Positions 11,913 to 21,734 of a stretch of DNA of 64,000 bases are shown here, piece after piece. The position numbers and the translations under genes are program-made. The number at the start of each line of letters is the position of its first letter. Position 1 is the stretch's first letter. A model generated the notes under the pieces. That model was given only the letters and a program-made list of their open reading frames with translations, had not been told where the DNA came from and did not search any database. The DNA lies in NCBI GenBank assembly GCA_029215795.1, contig JARDYH010000004.1, positions 215,056,517 to 215,120,516 on the forward strand, read 5' to 3'. The stretch comes from Anniella stebbinsi (taxonomy: Eukaryota; Chordata; Lepidosauria; Squamata; Anniellidae).

Positions 11913-13427
11913 TTAATAATCACTGGTTGAATCGTTGCTCTCACTGCCCGCACTTATAGATTCGCTTTCTGTGCCCACGTCTTCCAGTTGAGTGCCGCCA
12001 TCACTGTCCTCACTTGCCGCAGATTCATTGTCATTTGCATTTTCTGTGGTATCATCAGAACCGTTGCTGGCAGGATCACTTTCAGCACTCCCATTTTCTG
12101 AATCACTCTCACTTTCATTGCTTATCTCACCTTCACTCTCACTCTCAGGTTCGGATTGGCTGTCTTCACCGCTACTCTCACTGGGGTCTGGTGGACCACG
12201 GCTGTCACTCTCACTGCTGCTGCTGGATTCACTCTCACTCTCGCTGCTGCTGGACTTGTCACTCTCACTGCTGCTGCTGTCAGATTCGCTGTCACTTTCA
12301 CTGCTGCTGCTGCTAGACTTGTCACTCTCACTACTGCTGCTGGATTCGCTGTCACTTTCACTGCTGCTGCTGCTGGATTTGCTATCACTTTCACTGCTGC
12401 TGCTGGATTTGCTATCACTCTCAATGCTGCTGCTGGATTTGCTATCACTCTCACTGCTGCTGCTGGATTTGCTATCACTTTCACTGCTGCTGCTGGATTT
12501 GCTATCACTCTCACTGCTGCTGCTGGATTTGCTGTCACTCTCACTGCTGCTGCTGCTGGATTTGCTATCACTTTCACTGCTGCTGCTGCTGGATTTGCTA
12601 TCACTTTCACTGCTGCTGCTGCTGGATTTGCTATCACTTTCACTGCTGCTGCTGGATTTGCTATCACTTTCACTGCTGCTGCTGGGTTCGCTATCACTTT
12701 CACTGCTGCTGCTGCTGGATTTGCTATCACTCTCACTGCTGCTGCCGGATTTGCTATCACTTTCGCTGCTGCTGCTGCTGGGTTTGCTATCACTCTCACT
12801 GCTGCTGCTGGATTTGCTATCACTTTCGCTGCTGCTGCTGCTGCTGCTGCTGGATTTGCTATCACTTTCGCTGCTGCTGCTGGATTCACTATCACTTTCA
12901 GTGCTGCTGCTGCTGGATTCACTATCACTCTCGCTACTGCTATCAGACTTTTCACTCTCGCTGCTGCTTTCAGATGGACTTTGGCTGCTCTCACTGCTGC
13001 CAGGTGTGCCCCCGCTCTCACTGTCATCACTGTCTGACTGATTGTCACCATCACTGTCCTCGCCATTGCTCTCTGACTGCTCACTGCTCTGGTTCTCATC
13101 GGTACTTTGTTCCTCATCTTCCACAGATGTGCCTGCTGATTCCTCCCCACTGCTTGCCTCGCCAGAGGGATCTTGCTGGCTACTGTTCTCAGAGCCGTCC
13201 GAGCCGGGGTCATCCCCTTGCATCAATTCATCACTCAGACTATAAACATTGCTGCTCTCACTTTCACTGGTGTCCCCGGCATCACTGCTATCCTCTTGAT
13301 CACCTCTGGGTTCAGTCCTGGGCTTACTGGAATCTTGAGAAGTGGTCCCATTATGAAGCCCATTATCATTCACATTACCACCACCTGTGGTGCCGTTGCT
13401 CACAGCTGTTTCATTACCGTCCACACC
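11913..13427 (-). CDS. DSPP: DSPP exon 5 (DSP C-terminus, cleavage site, DPP repeat domain)
   Basis: The acceptor tttcctttgggtctccag precedes GGTGTGGACGG; the in-frame ATG 12 bases upstream is intronic. The exon has 504 codons and a TAA stop. It begins GVDGNETAVSNGTTGGG, with RGD (13299-13307) and MQGDDP (13206-13223), then an acidic linker and the repeats. Serine is coded mostly by AGC/AGT, as in other DSPP genes. The C-terminus is SAGSESNDSTSDY. Confidence 0.93.
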   Translation of the reverse strand, partial: GVDGNETAVSNGTTGGGNVNDNGLHNGTTSQDSSKPRTEPRGDQEDSSDAGDTSESESSNVYSLSDELMQGDDPGSDGSENSSQQDPSGEASSGEESAGTSVEDEEQSTDENQSSEQSESNGEDSDGDNQSDSDDSESGGTPGSSESSQSPSESSSESEKSDSSSESDSESSSSSTESDSESSSSSESDSKSSSSSSSSSESDSKSSSSSESDSKPSSSSSESDSKSGSSSESDSKSSSSSSESDSEPSSSSESDSKSSSSSESDSKSSSSSSESDSKSSSSSSESDSKSSSSSSESDSKSSSSSESDSKSSSSSESDSKSSSSSESDSKSSSSIESDSKSSSSSESDSKSSSSSSESDSESSSSSESDKSSSSSSESDSESDSSSSESDKSSSSESESESSSSSESDSRGPPDPSESSGEDSQSEPESESEGEISNESESDSENGSAESDPASNGSDDTTENANDNESAASEDSDGGTQLEDVGTESESISAGSESNDSTSDY

Positions 13428-16400
13428 CTGGAGACCCAAAGGAAAGGTAAAGCATCAATGCAAGCAAATCAGGTGGCCATAAACAGCCACGCATTTGCCA
13501 CACACACACAAAAAAAAACAAAGCCTAAAAACCAACCACTGATGTAACTTTTACTAAAACCAACAAATCACTCAATCTGGTGTATTTGGTCTCAAGTTGT
13601 TTGGTGCAATGGAAACCCATGGGATAGATTCTAGATTTTATTTATTTCATTATTTGTTATTAACATTTATATGCCGCCTTATTTACCTTTTTAAAAAAGC
13701 CATCAAGGCAATGCAAGACAATTTAAAACAAGTAAACCTTGAAACAATTAAAAACACAAACATTAAAAACAATAAAGCATTAAAGCATTAAGACAATGTC
13801 CCGATTTAAAACACTAAATTCAAAACATGTGTCTTTATAGGGTGACCATATGAAAAGGAGGACAGGGCTCCTGTATCTTTCACAGTTGCATAGAAAAGGG
13901 GATTTCAGCCAGTGTCATTTGTATGCATGCAGCACCTGGTGAAATTCCCTCTTCATCACATCTGTTAAAGTTGCAGGAGCCCTGCCTAGTGTGATCAGAT
14001 ACAAAAGAGGGCAGGGCTCCTGCAGCTTTATCTGTTGTGATGAAGAGGGAATTTCACCAGGTGCTGCATGCATACAAATGACACCTGCTGAAATTCCCTT
14101 TTCAATTCAACTGTTAAAGATATAGGAGCCTTGTCCTCCTGTTCGTATGGTCACCCTACTTAGATAGCCAGATCCTAAGCCTTTTAGGGAGCTAAAAATT
14201 AAAACCTTGAATCGAGCCCAGAAATCAATTGCTAACCAGTGCAGGTCTTTCAAGAAAGGTTTAATATGGTCCTGACACCGTGCACCAATGAACAGCCCGG
14301 CTGCCACATTTTGCATCAACCAAAGCTTTCAGACACTCTTCAGGAGTAGCCCCATATAGAGTGCATTACAGTAGTCAAAGCATAATGTAACCAAGGCATA
14401 GAAAACTGTCACCAAATCAGACCAACTTAGGAAGGGACACTGCTGGTGCACCAGCCCCATTGAATTCAGTTGGACTTACTTCTAAGTAGGCACATATAGG
14501 ATTGTGCTGGAAGTTAACTTATTTTAAGATCTAAGTCTGATTTGGGGTGATTCCACAATCCCCTGGCAGCCCCCCTGGCCGATTCCATATTGTTCAGAAG
14601 GGAACCTCAGCCCTCCAAAAATACTTTGAGGGTGGGGTGTTCAGGGAGCTATAAGGGAGGAGGAGATGAGAAACTTTCCTTCCACAAATTTCCCTAAAAG
14701 TGACATCCTGTGTATGTTTAGAAAGAAAGAAATCCAAGCTGAGAGTTGTAGGACTTCCTTCTGCCTAATCATGCGTAAGATTGCACCCTAGGCTAGCCAA
14801 TACATTTAGGCCTCAAACTGTAAATTAGAGCCATTATACAATCAAGATGAATCGCATGATCATGATTCCCATGTGATGGTGTAATTCTGCTAGATAGCTA
14901 TCACAGGGCAAATCTTTAGAGCACGTAAGTGGTACCATCATCATGTGAAGATCCCAAAGCTGCCCCTGGTACTGTCAGAGAAATCCTCGATGTATTCAAA
15001 TGAGTTGGGATTTCTATTAATCTGACTTGTGGATTCCGTAGCAGATCAGCTTTTTCTAAGTCTATGCAGTTTCCATGGATTTCAGGGTTTTTTTTTTAAC
15101 CTTTGGTCAAATGGAATGACATTCTCATACAAAAAAACCCCAAACTTGATTCTGTAAAGGAGCAGACAATGCAATGACGGTTGCCTGATAATCCATGTAA
15201 CAAAGAAACAATGGATTTAACAAAATCCATATATCCCTAGCTGCCCCTTCCCTTGTACAGTGGACCGTGACCTGATTTTGCCGAGCTCAAATAGCAGGGA
15301 CAACATCTCTTCCCAAACAAAGAACAACAATGACATGGCCCAAATCACTTTAGTAATGCCATTCCTTTTCTTTTCAAGGCCCAATTCTGCATCTCAGTCC
15401 TCTTCAGCACCTGTGCTTTCTGTACCATCATCACAAGTCTGGCCATTGTCCCTATTACTATGATTTTTTACTCTCACTTACCCCAAGATCTGTTGTACCT
15501 TCTGAGCTTCCATCTCCCCAGCCATCACTAGAACCTTCTTCATCTGGGTCTTCACCAATGCCACTGCCACCTTCATTAATGTCTGTCCAATGTATACTCT
15601 CGCCGTGGATGCTTCTTCCCATAGATGTGTTCATTGTTTTACCTTCGGATCCATTATTTGCATGTCCATGACCACCTGTGCTTTGAACAGGGTTGCTCTG
15701 GTTTCCTGTAGTGTCACCATATCCTTCTGCAGTCAAATTGCTAATGTTGGCTGTCTCTCCATCACTGTCCTCATCATTTGGACCAGTCTCAGAATACTCG
15801 GTGTGGATTGTATTATGAACATTCTCTTCTCCAGTCCCATTACTGGCACTGCTGAAATTCCCACCTTCCAAGTTACCCCTAAGGGTTTCCTCTCCAATAA
15901 AATTCCTCTCCACAGCTGTGTCTTCTCTAGTTCCACTTCTTCTGACGTGACTATGGTCAGCCTCAGGTCTTCCATCACCATTTCCAATAGCATTAACTAA
16001 ATTAGCACCTTCACTGATTACATCTGCATTCATGTTGGCTTCTTGTCTTTCACATTCTTCATGGTCAACACTGACACCTTCTCCATTGACGCAATTGATG
16101 CTTCCTTGCCTTTCACTTTCATAAAATCCAATGTTGTTCCCTGCACCATCATGTTCACTGCTGCGATCTGCATTTGATACAACCTATAAAGAAATACACA
16201 ATAAAGAGGCAGCAATGAAAGAGAAACGAGGGGGGAGGAGAAATAAAAAGGAGGGGAAAACTAAGGGATGGTTTCATGTTATGGGTTCTTTGTAGAGACC
16301 ACTTTAGGTTGTACCATGCAGTGGCAATCATAACACGATCTGTAAGTGATGTCAGGAGGGTTCAAGGCTGCAGAAGGCCCTGAAATAGGCGCCTGAAAGA

Positions 16401-18765
16401 TGTTGGGTTATCTCATTGTTTAGCTTGGAAAAAAAGAGAGCAAGGAGAGACATGATAGAGGCGCACAATATTATGCATGGTGTGGAGAATGTGGATAGGG
16501 AGACATTTTTCTTCCCATAGATGTGTTCGTCGTTTTACCTTCGGACCCATTATTTGCATGTCCATGACCACCTGTGCTTTGAACAGGGTTGCTCTGGTTT
16601 CCCATGAAGCTCATTGGTGGAAGATTCAGGACAGATAAAAGGAATCATTTCTTTACACAGCACATAATTAAACTATGGAATTCACTACCACAAGATGTAG
16701 TGATGGCCACCAATTTGGATGGCTTTAAAGGAGGTTGGATAAATTCCTGAAGGCTATCAATAGCTACTAGTCTTGATGGTTATGGGCTACCTCCAGGACC
16801 CACAATTAAAAGCATAAGAAGAGCCATGCTGGATCAGAGCATGGTTCCATCTAGTCCAGCACTCTGTTTACACAGTGGCCAATCAGCTGTCAACCAGGGG
16901 CTCACAAGCAGGACATGAGTGCAACAGCATCCTCCCACCCATGTTCCCTAGCAACAGGTACTTATAGGCCCATTCACTTTACAGGAGACCTGCTCCCAGC
17001 AGATGAAAACTACTAGAACTGGTTTGTTGATATGGATCAACACAACTGCTTGCAACTTTGGATTTTCCTGGGGGGGGGGGGGCAGAGACTGTCATGATGA
17101 GTGCCAGCATTTCAAAATTTACCACTACGCTTGTGTGTGTGTGTGGGGGTGTAATTTGGCTAAAATGGGGAAGTTCTGGAGGTTAAGGCTGTGGATTTCA
17201 TTAAGGGCGCCAACCACTTCCCCACAATTCAAGCACTTTAAATCTTTAATTTGATTACTTTTAAAAAACGTAAACTCTATTTATCTATGTCTATCTGACA
17301 TATTTTATTACCTGTTTGTATAATTATTGTATTATTTTTCAAGCATTGTATATTTCAAGCAATGTATATTAAAATGTCCTGTAACGTCTCTTATAACACA
17401 CTTTTTATTCTTCTAAAGTTCATTCCCCAGTTACCAAAATTATAGGAGTTTAAACTTTACGTGTCTTGGGCAGTTAACAAACTGCTGTTGATCTTGCATA
17501 TCCTTTAGTGATGGTGACAAAGGCAGGTGGCTGAGCTGTTTTCAGGCTTATGGCCATGTGCTGGAACCTTTGACAAGAGCTAAAATGGGAGTTTAATTTG
17601 GCATAGACAGGAAAACCGCAGTTCTTTAAATATTAGTTTTTCAGGAAGTGCCAAGTTAGGCCTGGGCAGAATGTCAGATTTCAAAGGAGTGCAGGATCAA
17701 AACGACACAGTTGGGTGTAATAATAGCATCACCTGACCTTTCTATTTATTCCACCAGGGACAAATGACAAAGGAGTGGCTGTATATTAATCTGTTGCCAC
17801 AGGACTCTTTTCCCTTCTTCTTCTCCTTCTTCTTCTTCTTCTTCTTCTTCTTCTTCTTCTTCTTCTTCTTCTTTTCAGGTTGCCTCTCAGAAATGTTCTG
17901 GTTTGCTGTGGCTTAAGATGTGTGGCAAGAGCATAGGTCATCAGATGCATCTGATAAAGTAGGCTCTTGCCTCCAAAAGCTCAAGCCACAATAAAGCCAT
18001 CACACTGCTGTGACGGGAAAGATAGTAATATAGTATATTGGGACCATGTAGCTTGAGCTTATGCTGGTACCAGTGGAGGCTAGTGGCTTTGATGGCAGTG
18101 GGGCGGTGAACCCTCTCCGGGTTTCAGTCAGCGCCAGTCAGACCTCTAAAGGAGCTATCCAAGGTGCTCCTTTAGAGGTCTGACTGGCACTGACTGAAAC
18201 GCGAAGTGGATTCACTGCCCCATTGACATCAGAACCACCAGTCTCCACTGGCTGTTATTGATATCTTTCTGTTCTTTTTGGACTACGGAAATTGCCATAT
18301 TGTTTATTAGGAACTGATCTGAGTGTTCTTCCTCCATCATGCATCTCCCCCCCCCCCCCCCGCAACTGTTCCTCTTTGTTCACAATTTAAGGCCCCTTCA
18401 GAATGCTTAAATGCCGTCTTTCCCACCCTGGCTCCCTGCAGATGTTGGCTGTAGTTCAACGCAACTGGAGGGAACCATGGTGGGGAAGGCTATTCTGTAG
18501 GGCTATTCTGTTGCTACCAGACATCCCAAGAGAGGTGTCTTGATCTTGACATTTTGATGAGATATCAACAATGTTTACCACAGGGACTATCCAGGGCCAG
18601 CCCAAGACATTTTGATGACTGAGGCAAAATAGTAAACATACTACACACGCACCAAGTCAAGCAGCATAGTACACAAGGCTGAGCAAGTTATTTGGGCTCT
18701 TAGGGCACAAAATCCCATAAGTGCCTCTCCTACTCTCTGGCTTCTTCTTCTTCTTCTTCTTCTTC

Positions 18766-18796
<31 letters not shown>

Positions 18797-20367
18797 ATTT
18801 ATAGCCTGCCTTTTTTCCTCCTTAAGGAACCCAAGGCAGCGTACATAATCCTCCTTCTCCTCTCCATTTATCCTCACAACAACAACCCTCTAAGGTAGGT
18901 TGAGCTGAGAGTCTGTAACTGGCCCAAAGTCACCCAGTGAGCTTCCATAGCCGAGTGGGGACTAGAACCCGGCTCTCCCGACTCCCAGTCCAACACTCTA
19001 GCCATTACACCATACTGGCTCTCTGCCCTTACAGGACACCCCAAACCACCAGCCTAGCCACTCTTCCTTATGGTAGGGCTGGCCCTATGAGAACCTCTCT
19101 TAATGGAAGTCATTCTCCACTCCACCAAAACGGTTTGGAACTTGCAGTTCACCAGATCCCTAGAATACAGTGTCAAACAATCCTGCTAATAGGAAACTTT
19201 CCCACAAGCAGAACTCCCTGCTCTAGTTCTGTGGCTTAATATAGCATATTTCCTTTTCACATGAGGAATTCCTCAACAAGTCAAATTCAAGAGGAACATT
19301 CAGAACTGTAGAGCAAGCATTAAGCAACAAAACAGGCTCGGAGGCTATCTACACTACTGCTTTAAAACAATTTATAACAGTTTTAAATAATGGTTATTAA
19401 CTGGTTTAAAACTGTTATAAACCATTTTAAAGCAGTAGTGTAGATAGGCTTTAAGAGCAGAGCAATATGACTGTATGTCACAGGAAAATACAACCATGCA
19501 GAATCAAGTCACATGCATGCTAGGAAATTTCGCAAAAATTCACTCACCTGATTTCCCCTGACGTTACTGAAACTCTTTCGTTCATTCTGTGAGAGCTAGA
19601 AAACATAGTTAAAACTTAAAAGGGCAACTGAAGTTCACTGAAATCAATAATCAGATTCAAAGAGTGTGATTTTTGTCTGATTTGCAAATGAAGTAGAATT
19701 AAGCAATATGAAACAGAAACTTCTATAAAAGGGGGAAAGAGGCCTGAACAAAAGAGGATTTTAACAGGCTATAAAAGTTATCATTTTAAATGGGATATTT
19801 TCTGCGAAAAATAATTTGCATTTGTAACTTGAATTCTTTTTGCACTTTGCTGATTTCATATCAAGTGCCTTGCTTTTGATACTTTGGGCATTCATGTCTT
19901 CCTATTAACCTATTAGCAACTTTCAGAAATAAATATCCAACAAAGAATAACACAAACAGGCAGTATACTACTGAAGAATGAATTGCCAGATAATTAACTT
20001 CTGCTGCACATGAGCAGGGAGATTTCTGGCTAGATGCGGTATGATAACGTAATTGCACAACAATAGAGTAGAAATCTTTTGTGCATGCTCCGTGAGGCTG
20101 ACAGAAGCTAGGGAAAATTTCAGAGCCACGCTGTGCTTTACGTGTGCAGAGCTGCGTATACACGCTCTCCGAATTTAAGACAGCTATAAAGACTAGCCTC
20201 TTCCGGCAGGCCTACCCAGATGGATTTTAAACCAAGAATTTTAAGATGTCTAGATTGTTTTATATGCTTTTAAAATTAATTTTATGTATTTGATTCATAC
20301 TGCACTGTACTAATGTTGTTCCCTGCCTCAATCCAAAGGAAGAGGCAGGTAAGAAATAAATAAACAA

Positions 20368-20406
<39 letters not shown>

Positions 20407-20992
20407 TTGCATGATTTGGGCACATTGCCAAGTAAATGAGGACCTTGCCCAGGTGACACAATGGAACTTTTTTGCACATGTTCTTCAAGTATGTCTTTGA
20501 ACAGTTCCATCTGTCCAGACTCCAGGAACAATGCACTGTGAGTTCTTCCTACATTACAGTCACTGCTTTCTCATGTCAGCATCTTCATTCATTCATTCAT
20601 TCATTCATCTATTGATTGATCAATCATTACATTTATATGCCACCTTTTCCCTCTTGTAAGGCACTCAAAGCGGCTTACGTGGCCGTTGTCATCGCCATTT
20701 TATCCTCACAACAACCCTGTGAGGTAGGTTAGGCTGAGAGGCTGGCCTCAAATCACCCAGTGAGCTTCATGGCTGAGTAGAGACTAGAATCCAGACCTCC
20801 TCAGTCCAACACCCCAACCACTACACCACTCTGGCTCTCCAGTCTATGGTATAGGCTACAGATCTGACTGCCGTCTTTGCGTCACTGTACAGATTTGTCG
20901 TTTGTTAAAGAAAGCCACTAAGAAAGACTTACTGGGGCCGTCCAAACGGTTGCAATGATGCAAAGAAACACAATTGTTCTCTTCATCTTCAT
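11913..20992 (-). CDS. DSPP: DSPP (dentin sialophosphoprotein), complete coding region in four coding exons
   Basis: DSPP is a secreted SIBLING-family precursor that is cleaved into dentin sialoprotein (DSP) and the highly phosphorylated mineral-binding dentin phosphoprotein (DPP). The coding exons are 20933-20992, 19548-19595, 15482-16183 and 11913-13427. All are phase 0 and give about 774 residues. Order: signal peptide 1-20; DSP-like Asn/Gly/Glu/Ser-rich region 21-341 with N-glycosylation sites (NFS, NGT, NLT, NQS, NGS, NTS) and a Cys pair near 67 and 80; RGD at 311-313; MQGDDP at 339-344, matching the mammalian BMP1/tolloid cleavage site; then a DPP-like domain of Ser-Glu-Asp-Lys repeats ending STSDY. 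Exon number, the processing motif and the C-terminus (human ends STSDD, as recalled) all agree with DSPP. It lies in tandem with DMP1. The repeat differs from mammals: lysine-containing ESDSK units instead of DSS. I see no frameshift. Confidence 0.93.
12190..12975 (-). repeat. DPP coding minisatellite (27-30 bp units, ESDSKSSSS)
   Basis: Tandem units encode ESDSKSSSSS or a one-serine-longer form. There are about fifteen ESDSK units, plus ESDSE, ESDK and ESDSEP variants at the edges. Length varies by whole Ser codons (CTG on the plus strand), so the frame is kept. The AGC/CTG tract leaves several other frames open, giving long antisense and off-frame shadow ORFs that are not genes. Confidence 0.85.
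13206..13223 (-). other. MQGDDP: DSP/DPP processing site
   Basis: Codons read ATG CAA GGG GAT GAC CCC. In mammals BMP1/tolloid-like astacin proteases cut DSPP between Gly and Asp of this motif. Its preservation in the expected exon is the strongest single piece of evidence for DSPP orthology. Confidence 0.88.
13838..14158. repeat. Fold-back hAT-like MITE, copy 3 (inside the LINE fragment)
   Basis: It starts TAGGGTGACCATATGAAAAG and ends TATGGTCACCCTA, with palindromic arms. The target duplication is not clear. Confidence 0.75.
14159..14440 (-). mobile_element. L2/CR1-clade LINE fragment, reverse transcriptase C-terminal region
   Basis: The minus strand encodes a run reading NVAAGLFIGARCQDHIKPFL followed by KDLHWLAIDFWARFKVL. 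This is the typical end of the RT region in L2-like LINEs (family form: QNAAARLL...H..PLLK.LHWLPI..R..FK.L). A 3' tail continues at 13640-13837 after the MITE. It is a dead fragment. Confidence 0.7.
15482..16183 (-). CDS. DSPP: DSPP exon 4 (DSP domain)
   Basis: This 702-bp exon (234 codons) has acceptor ttctttatag and donor gtaagt after TTDLG. It starts VVSNADRSSEHDG and is open throughout. It is rich in Asn, Gly, Glu and Ser, with at least six Asn-X-Ser/Thr sequons and multiple S-x-E/S-x-D sites. Two cysteines 13 residues apart (SINC...EEC) could pair; cysteines are rare in SCPPs. An internal segment (15613-15706) has a near-identical extra copy in the upstream intron. Confidence 0.9.
16430..16980 (+). 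mobile_element. CR1-type LINE 3' fragment
   Basis: The plus strand reads FRTDKRNHFFTQHIIKLWNS followed by LPQDVVMATNLDGFKGG, the usual CR1 C-terminus. A 3' tail follows (CATAAGAAGAGCCATGCTGG). Opposite-strand copies are at 29226-29830 and 40325-40610. A patch of DSPP exon 4 sits inside it. Confidence 0.7.
16509..16602 (+). pseudogene. 94-bp copy of DSPP exon 4 embedded in a CR1 element
   Basis: 16509-16602 matches 15613-15706 at 91 of 94 positions, in the same orientation, 896 bp away. On both sides the sequence returns to CR1 (GGGAGACATTTTTCT before, CCATGAAGCT after). The intact CR1 junction is visible on the opposite strand near 29600. It lacks splice sites and is probably non-functional. 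Confidence 0.85.
17812..17875. repeat. (TTC)n microsatellite
   Basis: About 20 uninterrupted TTC units follow a short CTTC-rich lead-in. Confidence 0.9.
18070..18251. repeat. 182-bp fold-back element (CCAGTGGAGGCTAGTGG ends)
   Basis: The left arm includes CAGTGGAGGCTAGTGG and GTCAGACCTCTAAAGGAGC. The right arm is their reverse complement (GCTCCTTTAGAGGTCTGAC; CCACCAGTCTCCACTG). The arms are separated by only about ten bases, so the transcript would form a long hairpin. Confidence 0.75.
18770..19025 (-). repeat. tRNA-derived SINE (minus strand)
   Basis: In reverse it has the tRNA-like head (GTGTTGGACTGGGAGTCGGG), the body TTGTGAGGATAAATGG and a (TAA)n tail. It is the same family as the SINE at 9908-10122. 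Confidence 0.75.
19343..19449. repeat. CTATCTACAC MITE, copy 2
   Basis: Ends are GGCTATCTACACTACTGC and GCAGTAGTGTAGATAGGC, with AAACTGTTATAA-type palindromic sequence inside. Confidence 0.65.
19548..19595 (-). CDS. DSPP: DSPP exon 3
   Basis: This phase-0 exon encodes LSQNERKSFSNVRGNQ, with donor gtgagt. Two acceptors are possible, ttttctag or the next AG nine bases downstream (ctctcacag). The second would start the exon at 19586 and drop LSQ; both keep the frame. It is the small basic exon between signal and DSP domain seen in mammalian DSPP. Confidence 0.82.
19596..20932. other. DSPP intron 2: L2-like LINE tail and SINE
   Basis: It contains an L2-like 3' tail on the plus strand (about 20165-20370, protein remnant KTSLFRQAYPDGF) ending in (ATT)n (20369-20406), and a minus-strand tRNA-derived SINE (20620-20842). 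No extra DSPP exon was recognised. Confidence 0.55.
20620..20842 (-). repeat. tRNA-derived SINE (minus strand)
   Basis: It has the same head, body and tail order as the other SINE copies. It abuts exon 2 of DSPP by less than 100 bp. Confidence 0.7.
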
Positions 20993-21022
20993 TGGCAGGC
21001 GCAGCCCGACCTTCCAAATGGG
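20933..21022 (-). CDS. DSPP: DSPP exon 2 (30 b 5'UTR plus signal peptide)
   Basis: The acceptor tgatctgtttgtttgcag precedes CCCATTTGG, and the donor is gtaagt at 20927-20932. Coding is 20992 down to 20933: MKMKRTIVFLCIIATVWTAP. The hydrophobic core IVFLCIIATVW is followed by the likely cleavage site TA|P. A second in-frame ATG two codons in (MKRT) is an alternative start that would not alter targeting. Confidence 0.9.
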
Positions 21023-21641
21023 CTGCAAACAAACAGATCATTGAATGAACTGTAAACCCAAGCATGCAATAGCACGTGCGTAAGGGTCTGCACACTATTC
21101 AGGAGCAGGGCTGGCGCCAAGTCTACACGGTTAGGCACCTGCCGAAAGGCTGCGCTCCAGCTGGGGCCCGCTGACAAAACCCCCTGGACTTGCTCCACCA
21201 ATAGCAACCTGCTTGTTCACTTGCCTCTCCCTCTGGCCCAGACACCAACAGCCCACTTATTATTTTCTATTTGCCATTTCTATTTGCACATTGACAGGAA
21301 GGGATCAAAGACCTGGAATGTTTTTTTTCCCCTGAAGAGGGAGGAAATGTACATTAATATAAATTAGGGATTTACATTCAAAACTACAGTCTATTTCTTG
21401 CAACCCGTCTTGGCTCATGAGTAGTCCCACTGAACAGAATGAGATTTTTAAAAAGGTCTTGTTCACTTTCATGTCGTCTCACATTTGCAGCTATTCACAC
21501 AGTGCTTTGTCTTATATTTTAATTTGAATGGGGCTCTAGTCCACGCAAGCTTATGTCAAAGTCAATCTGCTAAACTTTAGGGCACCGTGAGACCCTTTTT
21601 TGTTGTCTTAAGCAAAATGGTCAAGCTCAGCATTTTCTTAC
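21023..21641. other. DSPP intron 1
   Basis: A short intron between candidate exon 1 and exon 2. It contains a fragment of an interspersed repeat (about 21110-21240, GGGCCCGCTGACAA...CCCCCTGGACTTGCT) that recurs near 27180-27300 and 49240-49370. Confidence 0.45.
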
Positions 21642-21708
21642 CTTGACTTCCAAGAACGGCGCTATCTTCAAGCTCTTGAATCACGGCAACCCGTCTGGCT
21701 TGAGCTTT
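21642..21708 (-). other. DSPP: Candidate non-coding exon 1 of DSPP
   Basis: The minus strand ends GGAAGTCAAG before a strong donor gtaagaaaatg (21631-21641). It starts about 30 bases below a TTTAAA box. It lies 620 bp upstream of exon 2, a normal spacing for an SCPP 5'UTR exon. The start is estimated from the TATA distance. Confidence 0.5.
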
Positions 21709-21734
21709 GCTTGTCACCTTTGAACCCGCTGAGA

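Larger units (their letters stand above)
13428..15481. other. DSPP intron 4: L2-like LINE split by a MITE
   Basis: It contains an L2-like LINE 3' part on the minus strand (13640-13837 and 14159-14440) interrupted by a fold-back MITE (13838-14158). From about 14450 to 15481 I see only short palindromic repeat fragments. Confidence 0.55.
16184..19547. other. DSPP intron 3
   Basis: It contains a CR1 fragment carrying a copied piece of DSPP exon 4 (16430-16980), a (TTC)n tract, a 182-bp palindrome (18070-18251), a minus-strand SINE (18770-19025) and a CTATCTACAC MITE (19343-19449). No coding exon was recognised. Confidence 0.6.

Noticed and set aside
11992..13041. 349-codon plus-strand frame of Leu/Ser/Asp repeats
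   Set aside because: Antisense shadow of the DSPP AGC/AGT serine repeat; no splice context or domain, and the minus strand explains the sequence fully.
12122..13213. 363-codon minus-strand frame of Ala/Val/Asn/Pro repeats, and the 293-codon plus-strand Ala/Phe/Thr frame
   Set aside because: Other-frame translations of the same repeat; the DSPP frame alone continues through the spliced exons with MQGDDP and the expected C-terminus.
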